A DNA stretch of 35,678 nt, from the NCBI GenBank assembly GCA_020722345.1, contig DYKZ01000008.1, forward strand, positions 1 through 35,678. Direction: 5' to 3'. Below the pieces are notes generated by a model. The model searched no databases. It worked only from the letters and a program-made list of their open reading frames with translations, and was not told the origin of the DNA. This document shows, one piece after another, positions 7,711 to 18,358 of the stretch (positions within the stretch are counted from its first letter, which is position 1; the number at the start of each line of letters is the position of its first letter). The position numbers and the translations under genes were made by a program. The DNA is from Anaerolinea thermophila (GTDB lineage: Bacteria > Chloroflexota > Anaerolineae > Anaerolineales > Villigracilaceae).

Positions 7711-7874
7711 CGCTTTAAGAAGCGGAAGGCCGCCCTGTTCGGGCGGTCTCCCTGTTCGCGCTGCGGCATCTTTCGCTAATCAACAGCGAGGAGGGATGCC
7801 ACAGCGCTTCGTTTCAAACTACTATCCATTTCGGGCACCACCTCCTCTTCTGTAAGGATGGCGGGTTGGCGGCC
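7711..7874. other. Hairpin-rich convergent spacer; possible structured RNA or double terminator
   Basis: Three hairpins stand in a row: CGCTT/AAGCG (7711-7724), CCGCCC/GGGCGG (7730-7746) and a long stem 7758-7807 with arms GCGCTG-c-GGCATC and GATGCC-a-CAGCGC plus an inner TCGCT/AGCGA. The bulged GAGGAGG (7788-7794) can pair with CCTCCTC (7841-7847), and GGCCGCC (7728-7734) can pair with GGCGGCC (7868-7874), competing with the second hairpin. No T-run follows any stem on either strand. The spacer lies between two converging genes. It may be a terminator region or a small structured RNA; I match it to no known RNA family. Confidence 0.35.
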
Positions 7875-7927
7875 CCCCCTGTCTAAAGTCAGTATCACAC
7901 AAAACAAATTAGATGTCAATGGTGCGA

Positions 7928-10057
7928 TTAAACCTCGCTTAAGATAACGCGCACGTCGGCTGCCAGCGCGCCCCGGCCGGCAGGCAACACCATCAGCGGA
8001 TTGACGTCCAATTCCTCGATCTCCGGGCAGTCGGCAGCCAACTGACCGATCCGCACGATGGCCTCCACCAGGGCGGCGCGGTCGGCGGGCGGAGCGCCGC
8101 GCAGACCCTCCAGCAGTTTCGCCGCGCGGACCTCGCCGATCATCTCCTCCGCGTCCTGCCGCGAGAGCGGCGCAAGGCGGAAACTGACATCCGCCAGCGC
8201 CTCCACGTACACGCCCCCCAGCCCGAACATGACCAGCGGCCCAAAGACCGGGTCGCGTTTGACGCCAAGGATGACCTCCTGCCCGTCCGTCACCATCTGC
8301 TGGACCTGCACGCCGCGAATCTCGGCTTGCGGATGCGCCGCCCGGGCGCGCCTGACGATGGCCTGCCAGCCCTCCCGCGCCGCGGCCTCGTCTGACACAT
8401 TCAGCAGCACCCCGCCCACCTCGGTTTTGTGGAGGATGTCCGGCGAGGCGAGTTTGAGCGCCACCGGGAAGCCGATTTCGGCGGCGAAGCGGGCGGTCTC
8501 GTCGGGCGTAGTTGCCAGTCTATCTTGCGGGGTGGAGATGCCGTAGGCCTCCAGCAGGGCGCGGGCGGCGGCCGCGTCGAGGGCGCGGCGGCCGTTTCGA
8601 CGGGCAGCAGACAGCAGGTCCCGCGCCCGCTGCGGCGCAAGGCCGGAGGGAGGTTCGGGGAGCGGGTGTTCCGTCTCCAGCCAGAGGGCGCGGCGGCGCA
8701 TGATCCCAAAGGCCTGCACGGCGTCTTCGGGGAAGCGATAGGCAGGCAGGCCGCCTTCGTCGGCCACAGCGAAAGCGCCCTTCAGGCTGGCTTCGCCCAT
8801 CAGGCAGGCCAGGACAGGTTTGCGTGTGCCCGAATCGCGAATGACCGAGACGAGCGTTTGGAGGATGGCCTGCGGGTCTATCAGCACCATTGGGACGAGG
8901 ATGAGCAGGATGCCATCGTTGGCGGGGTCGGCGAGCAGGGCTTGGAGGGCGCGGCGGTAGTGACTCTCGCCTGCGCCGCCGAGCATGTCCACCGGGCCGT
9001 CGGTGACGGCGCTGGGGTTGAGAAAGGCGCGCAGGGCGGCGCGGGTTTCCGGGCCGGTGTGGGCCAGCGTCAGGCCGGCGGGTTCGAGGGCATCGGCGGC
9101 CAGCGCGGCGGGGCCGCCGGCGTTGGTCAGGATGGCGATGCGGTTGCCGCGGGGGAGCGGCTGGTGCGCCAGGGCCAGGGCCGCGCCGAAGAGATTCTCG
9201 ATGCCATCCACTTCGATGAGACCGGCCTGTTTGCAGGCGGCGCGGAAGGCGGCGTGGACGCCCGCCAGCGCGCCGGTGTGCGAGGCGGTGGCGGCCTGTC
9301 CGCTGTGCGTGCGTCCGCTCTTGAGCGCCAGCACCGACTTATGCAGGGAGGCCTTGCGGGCGGCGGCGAGGAAGGCCGATCCGTCTCTGATGTCTTCCAG
9401 GTAGAGGGTGATGACGCGGCTGTGGTCGTCGGCGGCCAGGTAATCGAGCAGGTCGGATTCGCTGACGTCCACTTTGTTGCCGATGCTGAGGAAGCGGCTG
9501 AAGTGCAGGCCGCGCGCCTGCGCCCAGTCTATAATGCCGCCGCACAGCGCCCCGGATTGCGAGACGAAGTCAATGTACCCTAATCCGTGCAGGCCGGCAG
9601 CGAAGGTGGTGTTGAGCGGGGTGTGCGTGTCAATGACGCCGATGCCGTTGGGGCCCATGAGCCGCATCCCGTAACGGCGGGCGATCTCCAGGCAAAGGCG
9701 CTCGCGTTCCTCCCCTTCGGGGCCGACCTCGCGGAAGCCGCCGGAGATGATGATGGCGGCCTTCAGCCCGCGTTTGCCGCAGTCTTCGAGCAGGGACGGA
9801 ATCATTTCCGCAGGGACGATGATGACGGCCAGTTCGACCGGGTCGGGGACGGAGAGAATATCGGGGTAGCAGGGCCGCCCAAGGATCTCCTCCGCTTTGG
9901 GGTTGACCGGGTAAACGGGGCCCGGATAGCCGAATTGCGGGTGGAGAAGGTTGACCAGGATGCCGTAGCCGAGTTTGGTCGGGTCGCCGCTGGCGCCGAT
10001 GAGGGCGACGCCGTTTGGCCGGAAGAAGGAAACGAGGGTCGTGGGGTCAGGGTGCAT
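7928..10057 (-). CDS. ADP-forming acyl-CoA synthetase (acetate-CoA ligase type), fused alpha-beta subunits
   Basis: 709 residues. The family makes ATP from ADP and phosphate while cleaving acetyl- or other acyl-CoA, or runs in reverse. The order is CoA-binding Rossmann domain (about 8-135, GVALIGASGDPTKLGYG), succinyl-CoA-ligase-like domain (about 150-290), a linking domain, and an ATP-grasp domain (about 485-705). The presumed phospho-His is His260 in ASHTGALAG. The second conserved His, which relays phosphate in the ATP-grasp part, is His543 in ILHKTEVGGV. The fusion order is that of the bacterial single-chain enzymes. The start at ATG 10057 lacks a clear ribosome site but begins at the family N-terminus. 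A good promoter lies about 45 bases upstream. The acyl substrate cannot be told from sequence. Confidence 0.93.
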   Translation of the reverse strand: MHPDPTTLVSFFRPNGVALIGASGDPTKLGYGILVNLLHPQFGYPGPVYPVNPKAEEILGRPCYPDILSVPDPVELAVIIVPAEMIPSLLEDCGKRGLKAAIIISGGFREVGPEGEERERLCLEIARRYGMRLMGPNGIGVIDTHTPLNTTFAAGLHGLGYIDFVSQSGALCGGIIDWAQARGLHFSRFLSIGNKVDVSESDLLDYLAADDHSRVITLYLEDIRDGSAFLAAARKASLHKSVLALKSGRTHSGQAATASHTGALAGVHAAFRAACKQAGLIEVDGIENLFGAALALAHQPLPRGNRIAILTNAGGPAALAADALEPAGLTLAHTGPETRAALRAFLNPSAVTDGPVDMLGGAGESHYRRALQALLADPANDGILLILVPMVLIDPQAILQTLVSVIRDSGTRKPVLACLMGEASLKGAFAVADEGGLPAYRFPEDAVQAFGIMRRRALWLETEHPLPEPPSGLAPQRARDLLSAARRNGRRALDAAAARALLEAYGISTPQDRLATTPDETARFAAEIGFPVALKLASPDILHKTEVGGVLLNVSDEAAAREGWQAIVRRARAAHPQAEIRGVQVQQMVTDGQEVILGVKRDPVFGPLVMFGLGGVYVEALADVSFRLAPLSRQDAEEMIGEVRAAKLLEGLRGAPPADRAALVEAIVRIGQLAADCPEIEELDVNPLMVLPAGRGALAADVRVILSEV

Positions 10058-10102
10058 GGAAATTCTTTGTGAGACGGAGGAGTGAGACTGCTTTTGGGTG
10101 AA

Positions 10103-10130
10103 ATTATAGCCGACAGGGAATAAAATACAA
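10103..10130 (-). promoter_or_regulatory. Promoter of the ADP-forming acyl-CoA synthetase gene
   Basis: On the minus strand TTGTAT (10130-10125) is followed after 16 bases by TATAAT (10108-10103). The start would lie near 10096, giving a leader of about 40 bases. Confidence 0.6.
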
Positions 10131-10262
10131 GTTACAATGTCCGGGAACGCCGGTTGTACGACTTGAAGCGCCCCGCTTATCTGACATCTTTTGAGAGTCC
10201 GTTGTGAGTCCCTGCCAGACGCGGCTGGCTACGATTGGTAAAACTCTTGTAAGGAGGTGCGT

Positions 10263-11861
10263 ATGAAACGCCCCAACGTCCTCTGGATCGTTGCCCTGTT
10301 CCTGGGCTGGGCCTTCGATTTCCTGTTCTGGAAGCACCGGCCGGGGATCAGTTTTGCCATCTACGTGGCGTTGTGCCTCGGCGGCGGCTTCCTGGCCCTG
10401 CTCTGGAACGGGATCAAGCCCTCGTGGAAATCGCTGCTCCTGCTCGTTCCTCTCCTGTTCTTCGCTGCTATGACCGTTGTCCGCCGCGAGCCGATGAGCG
10501 TTTTCCTGGCCACCGTCTTCCCACTGACGCTGTTGGGCATCCTGGCGGCCACCTACCTGGGCGGGCGCTGGCTGCGCTACAGCCTGGCCGACTACGTTGC
10601 CAACCTGTTCAAACTGACCGGGAGCATGATCGCTCGCCCCATTATCTTCCTGTTGGAGCAGAAGAAACAGGCCCGCAGCGGGGAAAACGCCAATCCGCCG
10701 GGAGCAGGCGCGCGGTCTGGGGGGAAGCGGATCTGGGCGGTGCTGCGCGGGGTGCTGATTGCCATCCCGATCGTGGTCGTCTTCGCCGCTCTGCTGTCGT
10801 CCGCGGACCTGGTGTTTGCCGCCCGTCTCGACGAGTTAATCCAAGCCTTCCGGCTGGAACGCCTGCCGGAGTACATTTTCCGCTGCATCTACATCCTGAT
10901 CTTTACCTACGCCCTGGCAGGGGTCATCCTGCACGCCGGGCAGAAGAGCCAGGACGAGAAATTGATCGGCGTGGAGAATCCGCTCGTGCCGCCCTTCCTG
11001 GGCTTCACCGAGACGGCCATCGTGCTCGGCGCGGTGAACCTGCTGTTTGGGTTCTTCGTGATCATCCAGTTCCAGTATTTCTTCGGCGGGCAGACTAACA
11101 TCGGCGTGGAGGGCTACACCTACGCCGAGTATGCCCGCAAGGGTTTCGGCGAACTGGTGGCGGTGGCCTTTTTCAGCCTGCTGCTCTTCCTGAGCCTGAG
11201 CGCCGCCGTCAAGCGGCAGACCGCGGCCCAGCGCTGGGCTTTCTCCGGGCTGGGCGTGCTGCTGGTGGCGCTGGTGGGCGTGATGCTCTTCTCGGCCTTC
11301 CGGCGGCTGGCGCTCTACGAGACAGCCTACGGTTTCACCCGCCTGCGGACATACACACACGTCTTCATGATCTGGCTGGGCGTCCTGCTGGCCGTGGTGG
11401 TAGCGCTGGACATCCTGCGCCGGGAACGGGCTTTTGCGCTGGCGATGGCGCTGGCCTCCATCGGGTTTGCCGCGACGCTGACCCTGCTGAACGTGGACGG
11501 GTTCATCGTCCGCCACAACGTGACCCGCGCCCCGCTAGAAGAGGAACTGGATGTGGCCTACCTGGCCTCCCTTTCCACAGATTCGGTGCCGGACCTGGCC
11601 TCTGCGCTGCAAGACGAGAGCCTCTCCGCCGGGAGGCGCGACGCGGTCGGCGCGGCGCTGGCCTGTCGCCTCGATGCGGCTGCTGACGAGCCGGACGACG
11701 ATTGGCGTTCCTTCACCTTCTCCGACCTGTGGGCAGACCGGGCGCTGAAACAGGTGCAGGGCATACTGGACAACTACACCATCCTGGACGATTTCTGGCC
11801 TGTGCAGGTGGAGACTCCCCTGGGCAAGACCTACGATTGCTGGACAGGCTGGATGGATTAG
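10263..11861 (+). CDS. Polytopic membrane protein, DUF4173/DUF4153-like
   Basis: 532 residues from ATG 10263; AAGGAGG five bases upstream decides this start over the GTG at 10257, which lies in that ribosome site. About eleven to thirteen hydrophobic helices fill residues 5-425, with a cytoplasmic-like charged gap near 125-150. The segment ETAYGFTRLRTYTHVFMIWL is a DUF4173 hallmark, and the last helix is followed by NVDGFIVRHN. A soluble tail of about 100 residues ends the chain (LDVAYLASLSTDSVPDL onward). Members are inner-membrane proteins with no settled biochemical role; some lie near two-component systems, but here there is none. It appears to be a single-gene unit with a hairpin terminator directly behind. 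Confidence 0.8.
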   Translation: MKRPNVLWIVALFLGWAFDFLFWKHRPGISFAIYVALCLGGGFLALLWNGIKPSWKSLLLLVPLLFFAAMTVVRREPMSVFLATVFPLTLLGILAATYLGGRWLRYSLADYVANLFKLTGSMIARPIIFLLEQKKQARSGENANPPGAGARSGGKRIWAVLRGVLIAIPIVVVFAALLSSADLVFAARLDELIQAFRLERLPEYIFRCIYILIFTYALAGVILHAGQKSQDEKLIGVENPLVPPFLGFTETAIVLGAVNLLFGFFVIIQFQYFFGGQTNIGVEGYTYAEYARKGFGELVAVAFFSLLLFLSLSAAVKRQTAAQRWAFSGLGVLLVALVGVMLFSAFRRLALYETAYGFTRLRTYTHVFMIWLGVLLAVVVALDILRRERAFALAMALASIGFAATLTLLNVDGFIVRHNVTRAPLEEELDVAYLASLSTDSVPDLASALQDESLSAGRRDAVGAALACRLDAAADEPDDDWRSFTFSDLWADRALKQVQGILDNYTILDDFWPVQVETPLGKTYDCWTGWMD

Positions 11862-11883
11862 CAGGCAGATTTCGGCGGAATCG

Positions 11884-11920
11884 AACAGCCGGGCAGGAGA
11901 GTTCTGTCCGGCTGTTGTTA
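11884..11920 (+). terminator. Hairpin after the DUF4173 gene
   Basis: AACAGCCGGGCAG (11884-11896) pairs with CTGTCCGGCTGTT (11904-11916), thirteen pairs with one G-T. It is followed by only a weak T-rich stretch (gttatcccctt). It lies 23 bases after the stop codon. Confidence 0.6.
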
Positions 11921-11929
11921 TCCCCTTGC

Positions 11930-12094
11930 TCATGCCAACTCTACCGGCTGGACATCCAGTTTCAGGAAATACTCGATTCCCTCCCTTCGCAATGCCAAAC
12001 GGATCGCTTTCGGGAATGCCGGCAGGGCAACTTCTTTGTCAATGAAATGACCGGGATGCGGTAGGGCCGGCCGCTCTTGCGTCCGGTAAGGTTT
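11930..12094 (-). pseudogene. Possible gene remnant: 54-codon open stretch without a start
   Basis: On the minus strand an open frame ends at TGA 11930-11932 and reads like protein (HFIDKEVALPAFPKAIRLAL, then GIEYFLKLDVQPVELA), with strong third-position G/C. It has no ATG or GTG and a stop closes it at 12095-12097. It may be the C-terminal stub of a lost gene. I recognise no family. This is the only coding-like signal in the spacer 11862-12190. Confidence 0.3.
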
Positions 12095-12142
12095 TCAGTG
12101 TCAGGTCAAGGGCATTTTTTGTGTTTTACCCGAATCTATCCG

Positions 12143-12180
12143 AATAAAAACTTGCGGCGCACTTTTCGGTGCGCCGCAAG
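12143..12180 (-). terminator. Rho-independent terminator of the ATP-grasp ligase gene
   Basis: A perfect 12-base stem, CTTGCGGCGCAC (12151-12162) with GTGCGCCGCAAG (12169-12180), and a six-base loop. Read on the minus strand it is followed by TTTTTATT. It lies just after the stop at 12191. Confidence 0.9.
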
Positions 12181-12190
12181 TCGGTTATGG

Positions 12191-13378
12191 CTATGAGGCT
12201 GCTGGCTTTGGGAGCAATGGGCTGGTCTTCTTTTTTGACGGCTGGGGCGTGGGGATTTCGCGCGGCGGGACAAGGCCAAAGCGTGAAGCGCCCAGGTAGA
12301 GGATTTCCAGGATCAGGTCTTCGTAGGAGATGCCCTGCGCGTTGGCTTGGATGCACAGGTCGCTGTAGCCGGGGGTCAGGCCGGGCAGGGTGTTGATCTC
12401 CAGCAGGCGCGGGTTGCCTTCGGCGTCCAGGCGAAAATCGGTGCGGGAAACGTCCAGTGCGCCGAGCACGACATGGGCGCGGTAGGCCAGGTGCTGCAAT
12501 TTTTTGCACAATTCGGGGTCAATGGGCGCCGGGCAGAGATAGTCGGGCGCGCCCTCCGCGCCGACCGATTGGGCTTTGGCTTCGATTCCGTACACGCCCG
12601 GTGTGACCGAGCGCGAACTGTCCAATTCCAGAACCGGCAGGCGCAGGAAGCCGTCCTTATTGTACCATTCGGGATGGCGGGAATAGAGGACGGTGTCGTA
12701 GCGCCCCAGCACGCCGACGGTGAACTCGCGCCCAGGCAGGAAGACCTCCACCAGGGCCGGCTGGTGGTACATGCGGATGACATATTCGACGCGTTCGCGC
12801 AATTCGGCCTCGTTGTTGACGACGGCGCGGGCGTCCACGCCCATACCGGTGCCTTCGCGGGCAGGTTTGACGAAGAGGGGGAAGTGGAGTTCAGGGCGCA
12901 GTGGTTCATCGCCGAAGGTGAATTCCTGGAAAGGCGCCACGGGCAGGCGGCGGTCGCGCCAGATGCGCTTGGTGAGCGTCTTGTCGAGCGAGATGGCGTT
13001 GGTCAGGACGCGCGAGCCGGTGTAGGGGATTTTGAGCAATTCGAGCAGGGCCGGGATCTGGGCTTCGCGCGCATCTCCCCCAAGCCCTTCGGCGATGTTG
13101 AAGCAGATGTCGGGTTTGGCGTCTTTCAGGGCATAGGGCAGGTTGGCGTCTGCCTGGATGAAGAGGGTCTTGTGCCCGTCGGTTTCGATCGCCGCCCGGA
13201 TGTGGTCAATGGTTTCGATGTAGTCGAAGTCCGCGCCGGCATCAGGAGGAACATCTGGCGGGAGGGGTTTATCGTGTTCCTTGATGTTGGCAAGTACAGC
13301 CACCCGCCACTTGCGTGCCAGACGCGGGGTGGAACTGGGAGGCTTTTCAGTTTCCTTACCTTGCGTGTTTGGGTTCAT
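12191..13378 (-). CDS. D-alanine-D-alanine ligase-like ATP-grasp protein
   Basis: 395 residues from ATG 13378, preceded by GAGG; upstream in-frame codons run through the promoter and are not coding. The body resembles Ddl: LLELLKIPYTGSRVLTNAIS with DKTLTKRIWRDRRLPV, FPLFVKPAREGTGMGV for ATP binding, EVFLPGREFTVGVLG, and DFRLDAEGNPRLLEINTLPG for the magnesium ligands. The N-terminal part is not typical: the usual GEDG-x-IQG strand is replaced by AEGLGGDAREAQIP. The family joins two amino acids with ATP, often D-Ala to D-Ala for peptidoglycan, but the altered substrate region means that the product may be another dipeptide. The C-terminal 25 residues are a Pro/Lys-rich tail. Its own promoter and terminator show a single-gene unit. 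Confidence 0.82.
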   Translation of the reverse strand: MNPNTQGKETEKPPSSTPRLARKWRVAVLANIKEHDKPLPPDVPPDAGADFDYIETIDHIRAAIETDGHKTLFIQADANLPYALKDAKPDICFNIAEGLGGDAREAQIPALLELLKIPYTGSRVLTNAISLDKTLTKRIWRDRRLPVAPFQEFTFGDEPLRPELHFPLFVKPAREGTGMGVDARAVVNNEAELRERVEYVIRMYHQPALVEVFLPGREFTVGVLGRYDTVLYSRHPEWYNKDGFLRLPVLELDSSRSVTPGVYGIEAKAQSVGAEGAPDYLCPAPIDPELCKKLQHLAYRAHVVLGALDVSRTDFRLDAEGNPRLLEINTLPGLTPGYSDLCIQANAQGISYEDLILEILYLGASRFGLVPPREIPTPQPSKKKTSPLLPKPAAS

Positions 13379-13410
13379 CTTGATCCTCGGAAATATCTTT
13401 TTGCGGGCGT

Positions 13411-13438
13411 AGTATAAAACAATCTGCCTGGATGACAA
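13411..13438 (-). promoter_or_regulatory. Promoter of the Ddl-like gene
   Basis: On the minus strand TTGTCA (13438-13433), 16 bases, then TATACT (13416-13411). The start would fall near 13404, giving a leader of about 26 bases with GAGG before the ATG. Confidence 0.55.
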
Positions 13439-13491
13439 GAGGAAACGCTGGCTATTTTGGGGAATTTTCGAGATTCTCCACAACGCTTGTG

Positions 13492-13515
13492 CGCCGCTGC
13501 GAGGCGGCGTTTTTT
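13492..13515 (+). terminator. Plus-strand rho-independent terminator with no gene in front
   Basis: CGCCGC (13492-13497) and GCGGCG (13504-13509) with a six-base loop are followed by six T residues. It lies between the divergent Ddl-like gene and atpA, upstream of the likely atpA promoter, so it should end a short plus-strand transcript that begins after about 13400. No protein-like frame is seen there. Confidence 0.55.
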
Positions 13516-13655
13516 CACCGAGGCAATCTCCCAAACGGCCAACAGCGACACACAAATTTCAACGGAGCAGGGGAGAGTCTGCCGGCTTTCCTGCGCCGGC
13601 TCCCCGGCTGGAGGGGCATTTAGCGGGATGGCTTTGTGCCAAATTGCACCCAAAC

Positions 13656-13684
13656 TGGACAATCGCCTTACTTTCAGGTATCAT
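13656..13684 (+). promoter_or_regulatory. Likely promoter of the atpAGDC operon
   Basis: TGGACA (13656-13661), 17 bases, TATCAT (13679-13684). The transcript would start near 13691 and carry a leader of about 130 bases. That leader contains a hairpin GCCCGGA/TCCGGGC at 13732-13754, whose role is unknown. Confidence 0.5.
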
Positions 13685-13823
13685 TCGCTTCGTCTCGTCA
13701 GAATGACTCTCTGGCAAAGCAACATTGGCAAGCCCGGACGCAAGGTATCCGGGCGATTGTGCGTAAATATCCGCCAATGCAAAAACCTGGAAATTGTTGG
13801 AAAATCCCCAATGTGGAGGCCAA

Positions 13824-15485
13824 ATGGCAGACCTCATCAAACAGATTACCACTGATCTTCAAAAACAAATCGAAGGCTACAAACCTGAAATTGGATTCAG
13901 CGACATCGGCACGGTGCTGGAAGCCGGCGACGGGATTGCCCGCGTGACCGGGCTGGCAAATGTCCGTTCGCAGGAACTCGTCCAGTTCGCCAATGGCGTG
14001 ATTGGCATTGCCTTCAACCTCGAAAAGGATTCGGTCGGCGTGATCATCATGGGTGATTACGCCGAAATTGTCGAAGGGATGACCGTACGTGCCACCGGAC
14101 GCATTGCCTCGGTGCCGGTGGGCGATGCCCTGATTGGACGCGTGGTCAATGCCCTGGGTGAGCCGGTGGACGGTAAGGGTCCCATCGCGACGACCGGTTA
14201 CCGTCCCATCGAACGCATCGCCGCCGGCGTGGTAGGCCGCCAGGATGTGGACACCCCCGTCCAGACGGGCATCAAAGCGATTGACACGATGATCCCAATC
14301 GGGCGCGGCCAGCGCGAACTCATCATCGGCGACCGCCAGACTGGCAAGACAGCCATTGCTATTGACACCATCATCAACCAAAAAGGTAAAGACCTGATCT
14401 GCATCTATGTTGCCATCGGGCAGAAGAAGGCGGCCATTGCCCGCACGGTGGCGCTCCTGGAGCGTTACGGGGCGATGGAGCATACGATTTTTGTCGTTGC
14501 CTCCGCCGACGAGTCGGCTGCCTTGCAGTACATTGCTCCCTACGCCGGGTGCGCCATTGGCGAAGAATTCATGGAAACCGGCCGCGATGCGCTGGTCATC
14601 TACGACGACCTTTCGAAGCACGCCTGGGCTTACCGCCAGGTCTCTCTCCTCTTACGCCGTCCGCCGGGACGCGAGGCTTATCCGGGCGACATCTTCTACC
14701 TGCATTCCCGCCTGCTCGAACGCGCCGCCCGCCTGGCAAACAAATACGTCATTGTGAAGAAGGATTTTTCCGCTGCCCTGGCCGAAGAGAAGGACGCGGT
14801 CAACGGGCAGGTCTATAGCGGCCCCCGCTCGGCGCATGACGCCGGCGAGGCGCTCAAAGCGCTTGACAACCCCGAAAACTATAAGATCGTCAAAGTAAAG
14901 GGCTCGGGCGGTTCGCTGACAGCGCTCCCAATCATCGAGACGCTCCTGGGCGATGTCTCGGCCTACATTCCCACCAACGTTATTTCGATCACCGATGGCC
15001 AGATCTACCTGGTCAACAACCTGTTCAATGCCGGCATCCGTCCGGCTGTGGATGTGGGTATCTCGGTCTCGCGGGTGGGCGGCGCGGCGCAGACCAAGGC
15101 CATGAAGCAGGTGGCCGGCAAACTGCGCCTCGACATGGCCTCCTACCGCGAACTGGCCGCCTTTGCATTGATGGCTTCTGACCTCGACAAGTCCACACAG
15201 GCGCAGTTGACGCGCGGCCAGCGTATGCAGGAAATCCTGAAGCAGCCGCAGTATGAACCCATGCCGCTCGAACACCAGGTGATGGTGGTGTTTGCGGGGA
15301 CGAACGGCTTTGCCGATGCTGTTCCCGTGGAGCGGATGAAGAAGTGGGAAGCCGATCTGGTGCGCTATCTTTCTGCTTCCTACCCGGAAATTGGCAAAGA
15401 TATTGCGGACAAGAAGCAGATCAGCCCTGAGACCGAGAAGAAACTGCGGGAAGCGTTGGGTGCTTTCCAGGCGAGTTGGCAATGA
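13824..15485 (+). CDS. atpA: F1 ATP synthase subunit alpha
   Basis: 553 residues from ATG 13824, fixed by GGAGG upstream. It is the regulatory nucleotide-binding subunit of the F1 head. Walker A GDRQTGKT is at 169-176, and the arginine-finger region [12 protein letters not shown] and [14 protein letters not shown] are conserved. Between NKYV and GSLTALP lie 53 residues (310-362), against about 12 in E. coli, so about 40 residues are inserted on the outer part of the nucleotide domain; this accounts for the long chain. Genes for delta, b, c and a do not precede it: the upstream neighbour is a divergent ligase gene. The order alpha, gamma, beta, epsilon then matches the distal half of a standard atp operon. 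Confidence 0.98.
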   Translation: MADLIKQITTDLQKQIEGYKPEIGFSDIGTVLEAGDGIARVTGLANVRSQELVQFANGVIGIAFNLEKDSVGVIIMGDYAEIVEGMTVRATGRIASVPVGDALIGRVVNALGEPVDGKGPIATTGYRPIERIAAGVVGRQDVDTPVQTGIKAIDTMIPIGRGQRELIIGDRQTGKTAIAIDTIINQKGKDLICIYVAIGQKKAAIARTVALLERYGAMEHTIFVVASADESAALQYIAPYAGCAIGEEFMETGRDALVIYDDLSKHAWAYRQVSLLLRRPPGREAYPGDIFYLHSRLLERAARLANKYVIVKKDFSAALAEEKDAVNGQVYSGPRSAHDAGEALKALDNPENYKIVKVKGSGGSLTALPIIETLLGDVSAYIPTNVISITDGQIYLVNNLFNAGIRPAVDVGISVSRVGGAAQTKAMKQVAGKLRLDMASYRELAAFALMASDLDKSTQAQLTRGQRMQEILKQPQYEPMPLEHQVMVVFAGTNGFADAVPVERMKKWEADLVRYLSASYPEIGKDIADKKQISPETEKKLREALGAFQASWQ

Positions 15486-15515
15486 GAAGGCATCAGGTAG
15501 ACAGGTAAATAGGAA

Positions 15516-17836
<2,321 letters not shown>

Positions 17837-17840
17837 GTGT

Positions 17841-17897
17841 CCCAGTGTCAAGTGTCATGTGTTCTGGAACACGTGACGCCGAAACACTTGACACGGG
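17841..17897 (+). promoter_or_regulatory. Nested hairpin between atpD and atpC that covers the atpC ribosome site
   Basis: Outer arms GTGTCAAGTGT (17845-17855) and ACACTTGACAC (17884-17894) pair perfectly. Inside, CATGTGTTC (17856-17864) pairs with GAACACGTG (17867-17875). At the base CCC (17841-17843) can pair with GGG (17895-17897), which is the start of the GGGAGA ribosome site of atpC. The arms are built of heptamer-like words (gtgtcaa, gtgtcat). It could lower epsilon synthesis relative to beta, protect the message, or both. Confidence 0.6.
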
Positions 17898-17906
17898 AGA
17901 GCAGAC

Positions 17907-18356
17907 ATGCCAATCCGATGTGAGATTGTTTCGCAAGACCGCAGGGTGTACCAGGGCGACGCCGACATGGTGTTGCTCCCTGGCAGTGAAGGGGTGATGG
18001 GCATCTTGCCCCACCATGCCCCGCTGTTGACGACCCTCAAATTGGGGGTCATCACGGTGCGTTCCGGGGGCAACGAAGAATATTTCACCATTGCCGGCGG
18101 CATGGCCGAGGTCCAGCCCGACCTTATCACCATACTGGCCGACGCGGCCGAGAACGTGAGCGAGATTGACGTGGAACGCGCCCAAGCCGCTCGCGAGCGC
18201 GCCGAAGAAATGTTGGCCAAAGGCGTCCCCCCCGACACAGATGCTTATCTGGCTGTGGAAGCGGCCCTGCGCCGCTCGAATCTGCGCCTGGAAGCGGTCA
18301 GGCGCTTCCGCAAGGCCGGCGCCAAACCTGCGCGCATGACCGAGGAATCGAGGTAA
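17907..18356 (+). CDS. atpC: F1 ATP synthase subunit epsilon
   Basis: 149 residues, slightly longer than usual. It binds gamma at the foot of F1 and can inhibit ATP hydrolysis. The N-terminal beta-sandwich is clear (IRCEIVSQDRRVYQGDADMV, then GSEGVMGILPHHAPLLTTLK). A C-terminal pair of helices (about 90-140) is rich in Arg and Glu. The ribosome site GGGAGA is partly paired in the hairpin upstream. The stop lies two bases before the mreB-like ATG. Confidence 0.96.
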   Translation: MPIRCEIVSQDRRVYQGDADMVLLPGSEGVMGILPHHAPLLTTLKLGVITVRSGGNEEYFTIAGGMAEVQPDLITILADAAENVSEIDVERAQAARERAEEMLAKGVPPDTDAYLAVEAALRRSNLRLEAVRRFRKAGAKPARMTEESR

Positions 18357-18358
18357 GT

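Noticed and set aside
7796-7855. A 19-codon frame with GAGGAGG in front, inside the hairpin region
   Set aside because: The purine run ends one base before the ATG, too close for a ribosome site, and the sequence is better explained by pairing with CCTCCTC downstream.
12347-13417. Plus-strand open frame of 356 codons
   Set aside because: It mirrors the Ddl-like ligase gene, which has its own promoter, ribosome site and terminator on the minus strand.
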